Shown one piece after another: positions 10,207 to 22,199 of a stretch of 37,016 nt of DNA. This stretch comes from Lingula anatina. Lineage: Eukaryota > Brachiopoda > Lingulata > Lingulida > Lingulidae. The notes under the pieces are model-generated. The model was not told the origin of the DNA, ran no database searches, and saw only the letters and a list, made by a program, of their open reading frames with translations. The stretch spans positions 104,577-141,592 of the forward strand of contig NW_019776157.1 of NCBI RefSeq assembly GCF_001039355.2. The letters are read 5' to 3'. Made by a program: the position numbers and the translations under genes. The stretch's first letter is position 1. Every line of letters starts with the position of its first letter.

Positions 10207-13200
10207 ACCTGGCAGTTGTCCATCTTTGCTGTTATCAAAAGAAAGAAGAGAAAAAATGAATTAGATGCATTATGAACGAAAATATATGTTTTCATTTATT
10301 AAATGTCACCTTTTCTATACATTCATCGGTTTGGTCATACATTATGTATTATTATCTAAATTCGTAAAAATATAACATCCTCAATTGTCGGTTACAACGA
10401 TTAGACACCAAGGAATACTTGTATAAAAACAAACATTATGACATTAACTCGGATGGTTTACAGTTCATCCCTCCATTAACTTTATTTTCAAATTACTACA
10501 TAATAGTAAGTTTCAGTAATTATAATTATCCATAATTCCACTCAGTAGTGAAAAGAAATGGAAATTGTTTTAATATTGTGAACTTGAAATCCAGTGATTA
10601 AATAAACCGTATAGGCAACTAATCGAATAACTAAGATGACACTAGCATTCAGCAAACTATTCTGATATTAGTTTAACTGTCCTACATGCATGCTTTGTCA
10701 ATTCTTCCAAGCCTAGAAAGTAGTGATTGGCATATAGACGGGTTGGAACTGTTACGTTATAGACTGTTTTGTTACGTGTACGGACAATCAGGCTTTGAAC
10801 TTATACCAACTGACCATGCCATTGATAAAATGTAGTCTCGATGGTTAAGTATAAAGGGAGGAGAAATTACAGGCCGTTGGTCATAACATGAGAAATAAAG
10901 GAGGAAGGCGAACACATAGAGAGAAGTAACGGAAGAAGATAAGAACATGGGCATTAGCCGGAATTCAGCATCAAACTACTGTAGCATTGAAAGAAAATGT
11001 CAGGTACGGATAAAACAAAGATCGTGTTGAAATAAATGAAAAATAGATGATCTGCCATGGCGTTAAAAGCAGCTGCTTTGTTCAAATGCCAACATGTTTC
11101 ATTGAAAGTAACCGTTCTGTCAATACACTTCTAATTGTCCGAATGGGTTTCGTCGATATTTGAAACTATTTGAATTCGCAGCCGTGTGAAAAAAAAACTG
11201 TTGTGTAACATGTCTAATATGAGACAGTATCAGCTGTATTCGTCAGGTTCTGTCATATATTGCATTCTCAAGTCTCAAGTGGAAATGGAACCAAGACAAA
11301 TGGTTTGATACGGCACTAAAATTAATTTGTGCACATAATTGACATTTATTTCATTTAATTATGAATTAAGTTAATTTAGTTACTTTGGATTATTTTCATT
11401 ATTTGGATCACTTATATTACCTTATGTTTAGTAATGTTCAATAAAGATGATGAATTTGATTCTATATTGTTTCATTTTTCTTTGTTATATAACAAAACAA
11501 AACGCCTTCGGGATACATAATTGATTTAGGTGTGAAACATTGAGAATGTAGACCGCTATATGAGCACAGGCTCAGTATATACTGATACAATGAGAGCATA
11601 CAGACCCCATACACTGTATTAAAAATAATATTTAAAAATGGAGGCAGAGAAAGATCAATACTTAGTGTCATAATTGCTTTTACCAAGAAATGAAAATATC
11701 CTTTGGAAAGAGAAGGTTATCCGTTATTATCACGCATTTAGTGCCAATAACAGGAAACCTAACGTCACAGGAAGGATGATTTTTTTAAGTATTAAGTTTT
11801 ATATAGATCAAATCGTGACCGATTTCGAGGTATCTTTACAGAATCGATATGCAATCGATTGCTACATGTACCAACGAGGTGTTGAACAGGCCACATTCTC
11901 CGCAGAAGTAACTTACATGGGTTTTTTAGTGATTTCTTAATTTCCCAACAGTTATGATGGAAAAATCAGAAGTATTTTTTGGCATAACAACACTCATTTG
12001 CAGGTAAAAAATTATCAAATACAAGCCAAAATATTTTCGTACCGTTAGCTGATGAAGGCCTTCGCCCAGGTTGGCCGTAAGCTAACGGTACGAAAATATT
12101 TCGGCTTGTGTTTGATAATTTTCATTTAAGATCCAACTACCAAGCTAATGAACATTTTTGCTCAACACTCATTTGAATTTTAAAAATCCACCATCACCCA
12201 CAAACGCCATATTAGCACATCTTTGTTTCGCTTTCATTTTGTTCTAGCACGAATGGAGAGCCATAACCAAAGGCTTTTGGAGTCAAAACGGGAATCCGGA
12301 CGATTCATTTACCCAGATACTGCTCCACCTGATCTGTTTCCGCTGGCAACTGTAACTCTTCCTAACCTGCGTTACTTTGAATCGGTGCCTCTCTCCCCCC
12401 CCCCCCCACCCCCACTTTAGAGCAATTTGAGCAAAAAGCAGACAAACCCCAGGGCATGGTTGGAGGAAACGTGCAATCGATAAACCTATGCAAAACATAA
12501 TATTGCCTGACAGTAAGTGCACAGTTGTTAAAATTAATCGGATTAATCCAGTAGCAAAAAATGCAGTTTTAGTCATATCAAACAATCATTTTGGCCAGCC
12601 ACAGATGATCATAACAAATATGTAGAATGAATACAGTAGGCCTATAAGTCCCTATTTTTGTCAACATTTCTATTAGCTTGGTATGTATTCAAGCACATGC
12701 ATTACATTGTCATGCCTTTCCCATCACAAGCTTCATGATAACCTAACGTATCTTAAAACGCAGTGGTATACCAAAACGTATCTTAAAACGCTGTGGTATA
12801 CCAAAACATATCTTAAAACGCAGTGGTATACCGAAACGTATCTTAAAACGCAGTGCCAAATACACTCCTTTTACATGCGCTACTTTGGAGTAAAGTTTAT
12901 TTTCTGCTATACGGTAATACTGTTACTTTAAAAATGACGTCACAGTATGTAATAAAAGTGACGTTAAAGAAGCCTACGTCACAAGACAGGTCCTGTTTGG
13001 CAAATTAACTGTAGCTATATAGGACGTCTATAAGTTTTATATTCTCCCAAGCAATTAAACCTTTTCACTCGCGAGCAGTGTTTTAATGCGGGATTTGTCG
13101 ACAAAGCTAAAGTTTGGAGTTTGGAAAATAATAGCTTACTTTCAAAGAAATGTCTCGGAGTGTAGAATTTCATATCTCCTTACAAGAGAAAGAAACACTG

Positions 13201-16200
13201 ATAAATGATTACCGTAAAATAAACTTCCTATACCAGATTATCAGAACAATAGCGTCATAACTTATTTATTGTCGTAGTACATGATCTCCAACAGACTTGA
13301 ATTAGTTATTAGCAAAAAAAAAAAAAAGAAAAAAAAAAAAAAAGCAATTTCGTTCTGTATAGAATGTAAGGTGAAGATTCATTGATCTATATAATTACCA
13401 ACACATTTTATACTCGTATAGATAGAATACAAAAGTTGTACTCACTTAAAAAATTGTGTATGAACTTTGTCCAAAAATACAACTGTCTTGCTTTGAGGTT
13501 TCTACGAGAGGTAGCTAAAGAGGGCGTCAGGTCGAAATCCATGTAATGTGCTTCTTTGGAATACCGTCGCCATATTGGAAAACCATTCCCTCGAGGCGTC
13601 ATGTGTCCCACAGATGACGTCATATTAATTGGATTCGGGTTTCTGGAAATACAAAGTACATACCAAATGCCGTATTCACCTTATCTGAATGACGTCAACT
13701 GTACACATTATGACATCACATTTGTTCAGTTTTGTTCAGTTTTGAATCTTAAAAGATTTCTGAAAGCATATAAAAAGGGCGACTTCGATGCCATGTCATT
13801 CACATACACTGCTAATGCGTAATGCTTTTTCAAGCAATAGAATCATTACTCATCACACATCTTTTAAGACGTGCTCAGAGCGTCTTTCAAAAAGCAGAAA
13901 GTGAATAAAATATATAGTGAAAATATATAGTGATCAGTCTCAGTATATACGTGAAATGTTATCATGAAAATTGGCATGGTTGATGACAAGGGTGTGAAAT
14001 AAAATCCAGTGCCAATGTTTGATTTTACATTTTTGTTTGTTTGTTTGCTTGTTTGTTTGTTTGTTTGTTTAGGAGATGTGAGCCACTAATTAAAAAGATT
14101 CATAAAACAAAGACATCATTTAGCCCATTAACTGATAAAATCAGAAATAAGTTTTTCAAGAAAATTGCTGGCCCTAGATTGTAGTTCTTATTATTGGGAT
14201 TAAAAAGGTGCTAAAAGGGTGACAGACATCAGTTTGAAATCGATATTAAGGTTTTTAAACCAAAACACAAGGTCCAATAATCAAATTCCCTAGGCCTATA
14301 TATATTTAATCAAGCAGCATTGGCGCATAACATGACGCTGACAATATTTTTGTTCCCATTATCTAAGCAAACAGGGGAAAAATCCTTACGGAGTGAATCC
14401 CTTCACACGAATATGACAATTGGCACAAATAAAGGACCTTGCACAAACTTTGTAATAGCAAGATAATAATAGAACTTCATAATTAGCAATGCTATAAATA
14501 AAACAATTGAAGCATGTTAGGATAAAGAGAGAGAGTGTATGATTAGAAGAACAAAAGACCAATTAACGTCAAGTCTAATGTCTAAGTGATATACATGTAC
14601 CGGTACGTTTCAAGATATTCTATGTAATTACTCTACAGGAGACATTATTCTCTTTAACAAATTTTCCACAAATTCTCTCCCTTTTCTTAAAAATGAAGTT
14701 AGTTAAACGGTCTAGTCGAGCGCGCAGGCTGTACGTTAACAAGGTATGTGTTAGTAAGACTATTAAATTGCCAATCGCAATATGCTGGTGCAGCTTTATC
14801 AGAGAATCATAACGCTCTATGTGAATAGGTTTTAGTGTTCCGTTTAATGAGGCACCTTTGCAAAACAAACCGACCGTTCGTGCGTAAAGTTCAAAGGGAT
14901 GTTTACGAAAACATTGCTTTGTACGTCAACAAAAACGTATTCAGTGGCGAAAGACAGAAAACAGATCATTGTTGGGTAATGTGATACATTTGAATCTAGA
15001 GTGTTCGATATCTTCGCCAGTTACGCATCTTTGTAAACATCGGGGCTCATGCGGTTAGTTTAACACGTCTTGTAAACATATTTTAGAGAAAAAAAGAGAA
15101 AAAATACCATATGTTATCCTGGGTTTGTCTCTTCATTATTTTCAGATGGAAATGCAAAACTGAAGTGCAGCACAAAGTCGAAGATGACAAAATTAATCGA
15201 GATGTTTTTTTTTTTTTTTTTGAATTGTCGGTTTTTTCGTTTCAAATTTATTATGGCGGTCTCTCTTGCGAAAGAAGGAAATTTCTCTCTGCCAGAGGAC
15301 TAGTTCAAGAGGACTTGGTCCACAGTGTTTTTTATTTTCTTTTCTTTTTGTATCTTTAATATTTGGAGACATCTGTTCTAAACTGACATGGAATTAGATC
15401 AAAATATTTGCTCATTTCTAACAAACTGATCTTTCAAATCCTTGCATCTGCCTAGCCGCATTTTATTATGCATGGTTATTTTAACAAAAATACTTTTTTA
15501 ACCACACCTCTTGTGGGGTCTGGTCGATAAAAACCATGATAACTTTACAAATAACTTGTGTACTCCTGCCACAAGCCTAGACAGCTTTAGTTAATAATAA
15601 TAATGATAATAAATTATAATAATAATAATGATAGTTATTCCCACATTTTTCCATCCACAACTACTTATGAAGAAGAAATGCGCCAAAACTGAATCTGATT
15701 TTGGTGAAAGATTATGTAGATTACTTGCCCTCTGAAAAACGTTCCAATACATTGTCATGCAGAATTGTGCTCTATATACACTGATGAACAGCCCACTTAC
15801 CCTGTCTTGGCAAAGTTCCCCCAGGCTGTCATGATGGCCAAACTCAGTTGTTTCTCATCTTCGGAGGGCGGTGTGTCAAATAACGTCTCGTCAAACACGT
15901 CCCCGAAAACATAATACAGTTCGTCCATGTGAACTGCATTAGTGTAGCTTGGCCAGTGAGTAAAGCCGGACTTATGTGACAAGAAATACAAGAACACATC
16001 GGTAAAGCGTGCGTATTGGGACGCCGCTTGGAGACATGAAATCACGAACCCTTGGTCGGTGAGTGCCGTAAGGACGCCTCGCCACTTCTGGGTTACGTTC
16101 GTTGTCTTCGCCTCCGCCCCTAGATATTCAAATTTTACGATTTCCCTTAGAAGAGGATTACTTTCCGAGAGCCGATCCAGGTATGTGTCAACGAGTTTGT

Positions 16201-17308
16201 GGTCAAGATGAAAAAGTTGCTTTTCTAAAGCCAGAACAAAGGCATATTCATCGTTTAGAACACCAAGCATTATGGGAACGTCGGCGCTTATATTCAATTC
16301 TTTATAACTGTCTTTTATAAAGATTCCATCTTGCACAGGGGCCAACGGTTGAAAAAAGTGTCCATTCACGCCATAATGTTCTTTATAGTCATAGAACGCG
16401 TTTAACAGCTGCTCAGAGGTCTTGGATCGCAAGCACGATAGGTACTTGGCGGTGGAGGGTCCATGGCAGCCAATTCTGGCCGCCATGGCGGTACTGTGCC
16501 CGGCTGATACATCAGTTTGCTTACGGGTGAAGGTAAAGGCCGCCGTAATTGGCGGTAGTACCCCACTTTGTACTATAGCCCTTTGGAATAATCCTCTTGC
16601 TGTTCCACTGACCAAAAAGAGAGAAGTGGAAACACCACCGACAGAGTTTCCGAAAAGTGTGATCAGAGAGGCGTTGCCACCGAATGCTCCAATATTCTCT
16701 CGTACCCAGCGTAAAGCTTCAAGCTGATCGAGCAGGAAATAATTCCCCGGGGCCTCCTCGTCTCCCGTGGAGAACAAACCAAACAGAGACAGGCGGTAGT
16801 TGAAGGTAACGACAATCACCTGCTGGTATACAGCCAATATCGACCCATCAAAATTCATCCCTGAGCCCCATTCCCAAGCCCCTCCGTGGATGTACACCAT
16901 GACAGGCAGTAAGTCCTCAGACGGTCCCTTGCGAATAGTTATCCCAGGCACGTAGATATTGAGGGTCAAACAGTCCTCACTCATGGTATTTCTCGGAAAG
17001 CGTTTCTCTATATATTTCTTGGGGAAAATTCGATCACGCACTTCCAGGTCCTGGACACACATATCACCGAATTCGGAGGCTGAAAGAACGCCATCCCAAG
17101 GGTCCATCCGCACCGGAGCTGCAAACCGTAGCTCTCCTATCGGTGGCTTGGCGTAGGGTATTCCTAGGAAACGCACCAGATCCCCTCTTGGGGACGTAAT
17201 AACTTGACCCTCGATGTCGCCGTACTTCGTTTTCACTAGCATCAAGGCTTCTCCCATGACGGGGACTTGGTACGCGTTCAGTAGCAATAAAGATATTAAC
17301 AGAGCCAT
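9678..17308 (-). CDS. Membrane-anchored carboxylesterase/cholinesterase-family protein 1 (four exons)
   Basis: Coding exons are 15801-17308, 13446-13642, 10209-10228 and 9678-9824, with phases 2, 1, 0. The total is 1872 nt, giving 623 residues. The protein has a signal peptide (about 1-20), an extracellular alpha/beta-hydrolase of the type-B carboxylesterase family (about 25-568), a seven-residue microexon linker (TKMDNCQ), one transmembrane helix (about 587-605) and an 18-residue tail starting RSRRH. Triad: Ser222 in GNSVG, Glu354 in NDEY, His460 in VHMDEL; the oxyanion-hole HGG is 141-143. Expected activity is hydrolysis of an ester at the cell surface, substrate unknown. The aligned position of the cholinesterase choline-binding Trp (just before MSEDC) is Arg/Phe, so acetylcholinesterase activity is not supported. 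Neuroligins lack the nucleophile that is present here. It is the paralogue of the plus-strand gene at 30564, in head-to-head orientation. All junctions have AG/GT and agree in phase. Confidence 0.85.
9825..10208 (-). other. Intron 3 of esterase 1, opening with a CT repeat
   Basis: The donor is gtaatt at 10208-10203. On the sense strand a (CT)17 run follows at once (10202-10169). The remainder is AT-rich without features. Confidence 0.6.
10169..10202 (+). repeat. (AG)17 microsatellite beside the microexon donor
   Basis: A pure AG dinucleotide run on the plus strand, CT on the sense strand of esterase 1, six bases downstream of the microexon's 5' splice site. A pyrimidine tract there could bind splicing factors; this is inference. 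Confidence 0.9.
10209..10228 (-). CDS. Esterase 1, 20-nt microexon
   Basis: CAAAGATGGACAACTGCCAG lies between acceptor ttttgataacag and donor gtaatt. Entered in phase 1 (A|CA = Thr), it reads T-K-M-D-N-C-Q and leaves phase 0, exactly as the flanking exons need. It links the hydrolase fold to the membrane exon and carries one cysteine, which could form an intermolecular disulfide. The esterase 2 counterpart (29 nt, phases 1 to 0) also has one cysteine. Confidence 0.72.
12008..12121. mobile_element. Hairpin element with hammerhead-like loop
   Basis: The left arm (about 12008-12050) and right arm (12081-12121) are near-perfect reverse complements of about 42 bases; the core ATATTTTCGTACCGTTAGC is matched exactly. 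The ~30-base loop reads, on the plus strand, TGATGA, then a GGCC...GGCC stem, then GTAA. It sits in an intron and has no coding capacity. It could be a MITE or part of a retroelement; no clear target-site duplication is seen. Confidence 0.78.
12745..12855 (+). repeat. 30-bp minisatellite, about 3.7 copies
   Basis: The unit has an exact 30-base period (TCTTAAAACGCAGTGGTATA plus ten more bases) at 12751, 12781, 12811 and a partial copy at 12841, with one or two changes per copy. Because 30 is a multiple of three it stays open in one frame (TYLKTQWYTK repeats). That frame has no other sign of being coding and lies in an intron of the opposite-strand gene. Confidence 0.9.
13313..13343 (+). repeat. 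A-rich homopolymer
   Basis: A run of A broken by a single G, in intron 2 of esterase 1. No retroposon body is recognised next to it. Confidence 0.8.
13446..13642 (-). CDS. Esterase 1, exon 2: C-terminal part of the hydrolase fold
   Basis: The acceptor tatttccag completes Gly503; the exon then reads NPNPINMTSS... with GNGFPIWRRYS and LKARQLYFWTKF, ending NFL before donor gtgagt (phase 1). WxxY and RxLYFW match the conserved end of carboxylesterases, and the exon aligns with esterase 2 exon 2 (DPNTPSP...LWLPY...). One NMT glycosylation site is present. Confidence 0.83.
13643..15800 (-). other. Intron 1 of esterase 1
   Basis: Donor gtaagt, acceptor tttccag. It holds a GTTT microsatellite (14033-14070), a GAGA run near 14526, a T tract (15204-15221), an AAT/ATA repeat (about 15592-15630) and a tandem TTTTGTTCAG (13728-13743). 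An 82-codon minus-strand frame at 14620-14868 has no recognisable domain or splice support. Confidence 0.5.
14033..14070 (+). repeat. (GTTT)n microsatellite
   Basis: Nine to ten GTTT units with one GCTT interruption, in intron 1 of esterase 1. Confidence 0.9.
15801..17308 (-). CDS. Esterase 1, exon 1: signal peptide and main catalytic domain
   Basis: The ATG at 17306-17308 in strong context (gccgcaATGG) begins MALLISLLLLNAYQVPVMGEA, a signal peptide. Family landmarks follow: FLGIPYAKPPIGELRF (47-62), Cys84 and Cys113 for the first disulfide, SEDCLTLNIYVP (110-121), HGG oxyanion hole, the nucleophile elbow GNSVG (220-224) in LITLFGNSVGG, Cys281 and Cys292, the acid Glu354 in LGVLNDEYAF, and VHMDELYYVFGD with His460. 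N-glycosylation sites are at 212, 339 and 404. The exon ends ...AKTG at donor gtaagt (phase 2). Typical enzymes of the family have a Glu before the nucleophile (GESxG); here it is Asn. Confidence 0.93.
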
Positions 17309-17422
17309 TGCGGCAATTCTGTCAGCACAGATATGTCAAATGCGACCTCGGTGTCATCCGCGCGCGAAGCGTTTTCTTGTTGGCCGCACACAATCCATTC
17401 TTTATCGCAAAACGTGATAACG

Positions 17423-17428
17423 CTTATA
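17423..17428 (-). promoter_or_regulatory. Candidate TATA box of esterase 1
   Basis: TATAAG (actataagc context) on the minus strand, about 115 bases upstream of the ATG. A start site near 17395 would give a 5' UTR of roughly 85 bases. Pattern only. Confidence 0.3.
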
Positions 17429-17946
17429 GTGCAACACTAGTAATCTTTGAGTTCACGCCGCTTCGTATAAATGTCATGAGAAGAATCTGAACGCTTAATG
17501 AGCAGAGCAAATCTATGCACAGAACTAGAATGTTGCACCTATAATTATCCCTAAGTGCCTGATTTTCAACCTAACCTGCTCTTTAAAAAAAACAGACACT
17601 GTGAAATGTTCTTCACAGAAAATGTGAAATGTTATTCACCTGCTTCTATTTTGATTTTGACGTTGGGTAGACCACCTGTATGCCCTATCTACCTTTGCGT
17701 GCGCCGTTCTGAGATTTGTAAAGCGCCGTTGCGAATGGCCAATTTGCACTCCTCGCTCTCGGGATTCCGCACCTTTGCCACATGCGATGCAATCTCTTTA
17801 AATAAGCAGCAGAACGTCATCGTATAGCGCCCTGGAGGCAAGTCAGCCACCACGTCACCAAGGTGCAATTGTAAAAGAGGCTCTCAAAGGGAGGGTCACG
17901 CTCAGCCCGAGGGGACTCGCGACTTAATTACAGACAGGCGAAATGC

Positions 17947-17972
17947 ATCTGGACACTAATTGGTGTCCAGAT
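17947..17972. repeat. Perfect 10-bp palindromic arms
   Basis: ATCTGGACAC and GTGTCCAGAT are exact reverse complements separated by TAATTG, about 640 bases upstream of the esterase 1 ATG. It could be a dimeric-factor site or a small hairpin. Confidence 0.6.
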
Positions 17973-19145
17973 AATTAAACCGCTCACGGGTACAGGCCGA
18001 TGGCCAGCAGTGGATGGTGCACCTAAAACAACAGCAAATTTCAACCATCGCAATCTAAATACCGGGATTTCGGTGCAGAAAAACCATTTATTGACGCAAT
18101 GAGCTTTGCACTTATCTTTTCATGAAGTTAATGCAAAACCTTTTGTCATATATCTCCCCGGGGTTTGATGCGTTCTAGTTCCATTTTGGTATACCTATTT
18201 TTCATGCTTATATAAATATAGCCAAGAAGTGTTAGTCAAATGCTGGAATTGACTGCTGGCCAGATATACGTTACGGGGTACCAGGTACAGCGAGATCTAC
18301 CGGAACTTTTGATTTTACGGCCTAGAACAATGTTTCATGGCTAATCTAATGTTTTGTTCAGAAATGTATATATTTGTCACTGAAAATCTACTGTGGCTGC
18401 CGTGCGTAATCTATTATCTTCAATCCAATTCAATTTGCGTGCTGTCTTTGCTTCCGTATTAATAACTCAAGTAAAATTAGCGAAATGTAATATTTCAAGT
18501 CACTGTAGGCCTAAACACCTTCTTTGCTTCCAAGTATTGCCTTTTCACAATCGTTAAGGTCATAGAAGGCGAAATACTGACGCAAAACTGTTTTTGGTTG
18601 CTCAAGTCTGTAGTCAGCAATCTTAAAGGGGGTTATTTAAAAAAACTTTTAATTAACTTTGTTTTACCTGGTATTTCCAACTTTAATGAAGGCGTAAAAC
18701 CACGATCATATGTTGTTTCAAAGTGGCCATAATGGCAGTTCTTTTGAACCGACCTCTTCTCCCTATTCTACTATTTAGTTATTTGAAACCCATGTTGTAA
18801 AAAAGTTTTAAACACGGTATATTTAAGTCCTTTAAATGTTTCCAATAACAAATTAACTTTATTTTGGTACTGGCCTGGCATTAACGGACAAACTGTTATA
18901 ATAATAGAACCATTCATTAATGGATTCATTCGTAGTTATCCCCCACCGCGCATTATATCTAGAGGTGCGAGGTTAAAAATAGACTAAACGCTCCTGAAAA
19001 ATAAATGCGCCTCCTGTTTGATTAACACCAAAGTAATTTGAAAATCCAATGCTCAACACACTTGAATTTGATTAGTTTTGATCGAAAAATCAAAAACAAG
19101 TTGTTTCAATGTAAAACAGGTTCATTAGCTATGTTATTGTAATAG

Positions 19146-19277
19146 ACTTGTAAAGATTCTTTTGTCTATATAGCTTCTTATATTTATCTGGTCTTACCAG
19201 CCAATATTTTGTCTGCTTGCAGTCAGACTTCATCATTCCCTGATGAAGTAGCTATAGACAAAGGAATCTTTACAAGT
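19146..19277. mobile_element. Hairpin element with degenerate hammerhead-like core
   Basis: The left arm ACTTGTAAAGATTCTTTTGT... (19146-19177) pairs with 19245-19277 with few mismatches. Inside are a second small hairpin CTTCATCA-ttccc-TGATGAAG (19228-19248) and, on the minus strand, TGATGA, then GTCTG...CAGAC, then AAAA. This is the layout of a hammerhead ribozyme core with two changed core bases. It is non-coding. The class may be a DNA MITE or the end of a hammerhead-bearing retroelement. Confidence 0.7.
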
Positions 19278-22199
19278 GAAAGTTTTTTTCAAGTACATGA
19301 TCATGTTTAAAGCATAAAATGCAGTTAGGACTTCCTATATGATAGGAAATCAATTTCCTTTATCACATGTCATTATCATCTGTATGTCACGCCATATTCA
19401 AAACTGTTGACAATATTTGCTATCTATTAAACCGATTCTGAGTTGTGAGTTTCTAGTGTTTGAGTCCAACTGCTAGAAGAGATAAAGACTAATGAAGTTC
19501 ATCTGAAATAAAACTGAACAAAACTTAAAACTGAAATAAAAGATAAAGTAGAATTAAAAAACGGGTCTATAGATCTAAATTTTCCCACTTTTGGATGGGA
19601 CGTACCTTGGTTATTGGGAAAATATTGTTAATTTTTTTTTTCTATATTTTATCAAAATCAAAATCAAAGTGCCAACGTACCAAGTATGCCTTCCATTTAG
19701 CTAACACCAAAAAGGGCAACATTATGGTATTGAAGATAATAGCCAATCAATTAAAGGCAATAACATTGGAAAGACAACCAATAAGTATCAAAATCTGCTA
19801 TGATGCACGCATGCAGCGTAAAGCAACCCCATTCCTTTTCGTGGAACCAGGCCTGTGTCTGTTTTTCCATTAGATCATTTACTGTATGTTTAGTTCCATA
19901 ACATGCCATTCAAGCAAATAGAGTTTGGTTCTCGGCAGCTTGTAGGTGAAATTTGAATTTCGAATTCGACAAAGATAAAGCTGATAATGTTTTTCTATGG
20001 AGGCTTAATGACCATTGGGTGTTGTGTTTTTAATACAGCGAACAAAGTTAAATCGTTGATACCATATTCGCTATGTTTATTTATCCCGTTCAAGAATATA
20101 TACCAGAACACGCAGTTCTTTGCTGCGATAATTTAAACATAACATGAAATATTTATTTGTCCTTTCAAGGGGGCGTTTGATACAGAACGTTACGCCATCG
20201 CTTTGGTACATACATGTTCTGCCGCGGTAATACGGAACTGTGACCTGGGGCAGCGGTATAAACACAAAACCTAGAAGCATGGCAATGTGCGACGATTGGG
20301 GAATCGACAATGCAAACTTTAAAGACATTGCATAATCTATTTCTTCCATTTTATTTGGACAAATACGTCATATTTAATCAAGAACGATCAAACACGTACT
20401 TGCAACCAGGGACATAAGAAGCGTTCCTCTGTCCTTAATTGGCGCCAACCAAGGTTCACTCCATATAAGTGTTAATGTCACTTAAGCTTTGCTCGTCCTC
20501 TGGTGATTAATTCTTGTTTCATCGAAAGCGACAGCTAAGAGAGAGATATTATATTTTTTGACTGGAACTGGAAAGCCCTTCTATTAACGAAGCAAATAGA
20601 TTACCCTAATCATAAGATAGATCAATGATTAATGACCACGCGTTATGGGGAGTCTCTTTGTTCTTCTTGTGTACCTTTTGTATTGTAAAGTGTCATAGTA
20701 GATTACCTTGGTTTTATCGGGCAACTTCCATCTTGCCACAAAACCCTGGATCGGCAAGTTGTGATTTTTCTTAATATTGGAATCCAGGAACCTGGTTTGG
20801 ATCATTAAAGCCCTTGGTGTGAGGCAGTCACATTTAAAAAGGTAGATGCAACAAGGAAACAACGCCAATAAAATATTTAAATCCAAAATACTCCGAGGAT
20901 AAACCCAAAGAATATTTTTGATATTTGTTAGTTCATTCCTTTATTTACGTTGATATGTTTTAAAGTGCATAAAGTGTGCAACCCATGACTGGAGGGTGTG
21001 TGTTTTGAGCCAGTCCGTCGCAACATTGCTTCTTCGTTCCATCGAGAATCAGAAAACATGTTGCATTGACATTCTGGATGGCTCAGAATTCTCTGCGAGC
21101 AGGTACCCCTCCATAAGCGTCCCGCGGTTCTTTAAAAAAGCAATGCGTTGCAGATGCCTTCGTGCTGGTTATTGATGCATGCTTTCCAATAAAAAGTACA
21201 TTAATTTGCCTGCAGGCGACACAACGAAAATGACCAAGATAACCTGATAGTCATTATACTCTGTTTGAGTTACAGGTAATTGGTTTCTATGAATGCACAG
21301 CTTTTATTTAGATTTGTGAATCAAATCAGAGAATAACGCTTATGGTGATAAGAAACGTGCAAATGGAATAATAATAATAATTCAATTTAAATTGCAAGAG
21401 AAGTCAAAATGAATGTAATAATTATATGTACTTTATATCACAATATATCTCAAATAATGTCAGATAGTGGAAAGACAATTGTTTGGCATAAATGCTGGTT
21501 GCTGGTATTTTAAAGGTTATATTTATTGAGATTCGAGCACCTGGTTAAGACGTGTGATATAGAGCTTTCCACCTGTCTGTAAAATAGACCAATTGCTTTT
21601 AAGCAACTGAGAAATTGGGATACCGAATATACATGTATATATATACTTGGTGAAAATACAATGGTGTAAAAAATTAAATCGGAGTAATAAACAACATTAA
21701 GTATGACTTAAATACACATAGACTACTTTTAACATCTGGACATCAAGTGAAGGCGACTTAAGCTTACCATATTGCATGCAGCACATTTTTTCGAAATAAA
21801 TTCAGAATAGCTCTGCTATAGCTACGATTAATGTTATTCCAGTGAACTTTATGATAAGAATTCTCTTAAACAACAGACTTCAAGTTAAGGAGCAGCCATT
21901 ATATCATTTAGCTACATGTACATGATGCAGTTTCTTCTTTCCATAATAAATGTACCCTCTACCAGAGGTCAGCTGGAGGTCAGATGAGTGACGTCATTTC
22001 TCAAATTATGTGCACAAATTGTCGCTGTACATGGAATGTGCATGGAATTAGCAAGATAAATATCTGTAAATATCAAATGGAAATAGACAGAAAACCTTTA
22101 AAATATGCAGGCACCAAAAAGAAGGAAATATCAACAAAATACACGCAAGGAATTAATTATTACAATCAATCATGCCGTTTCCAAAAGAAAGCGGTCTCT

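Larger units (their letters stand above)
10229..13445 (-). other. Intron 2 of esterase 1, repeat-rich
   Basis: The 3.2 kb intron has donor gtgagt and acceptor ttgataacag. It holds the inverted-repeat element at 12008-12121, a C tract near 12398-12416, the 30-bp minisatellite, a broken poly(A) run (13313-13343) and a TAGGCCTA palindrome near 12640. No further exon is supported on either strand. Confidence 0.55.

Noticed and set aside
14620-14868. 82-codon minus-strand frame in esterase 1 intron 1 as a gene or hidden exon
   Set aside because: No homology recognised, no phase-compatible splice sites that help the gene model, and the esterase is complete without it.
20077-20349. Minus-strand 90-codon frame with a signal-like start
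   Set aside because: No convincing donor or partner exon and no recognisable domain. Left as unsupported.
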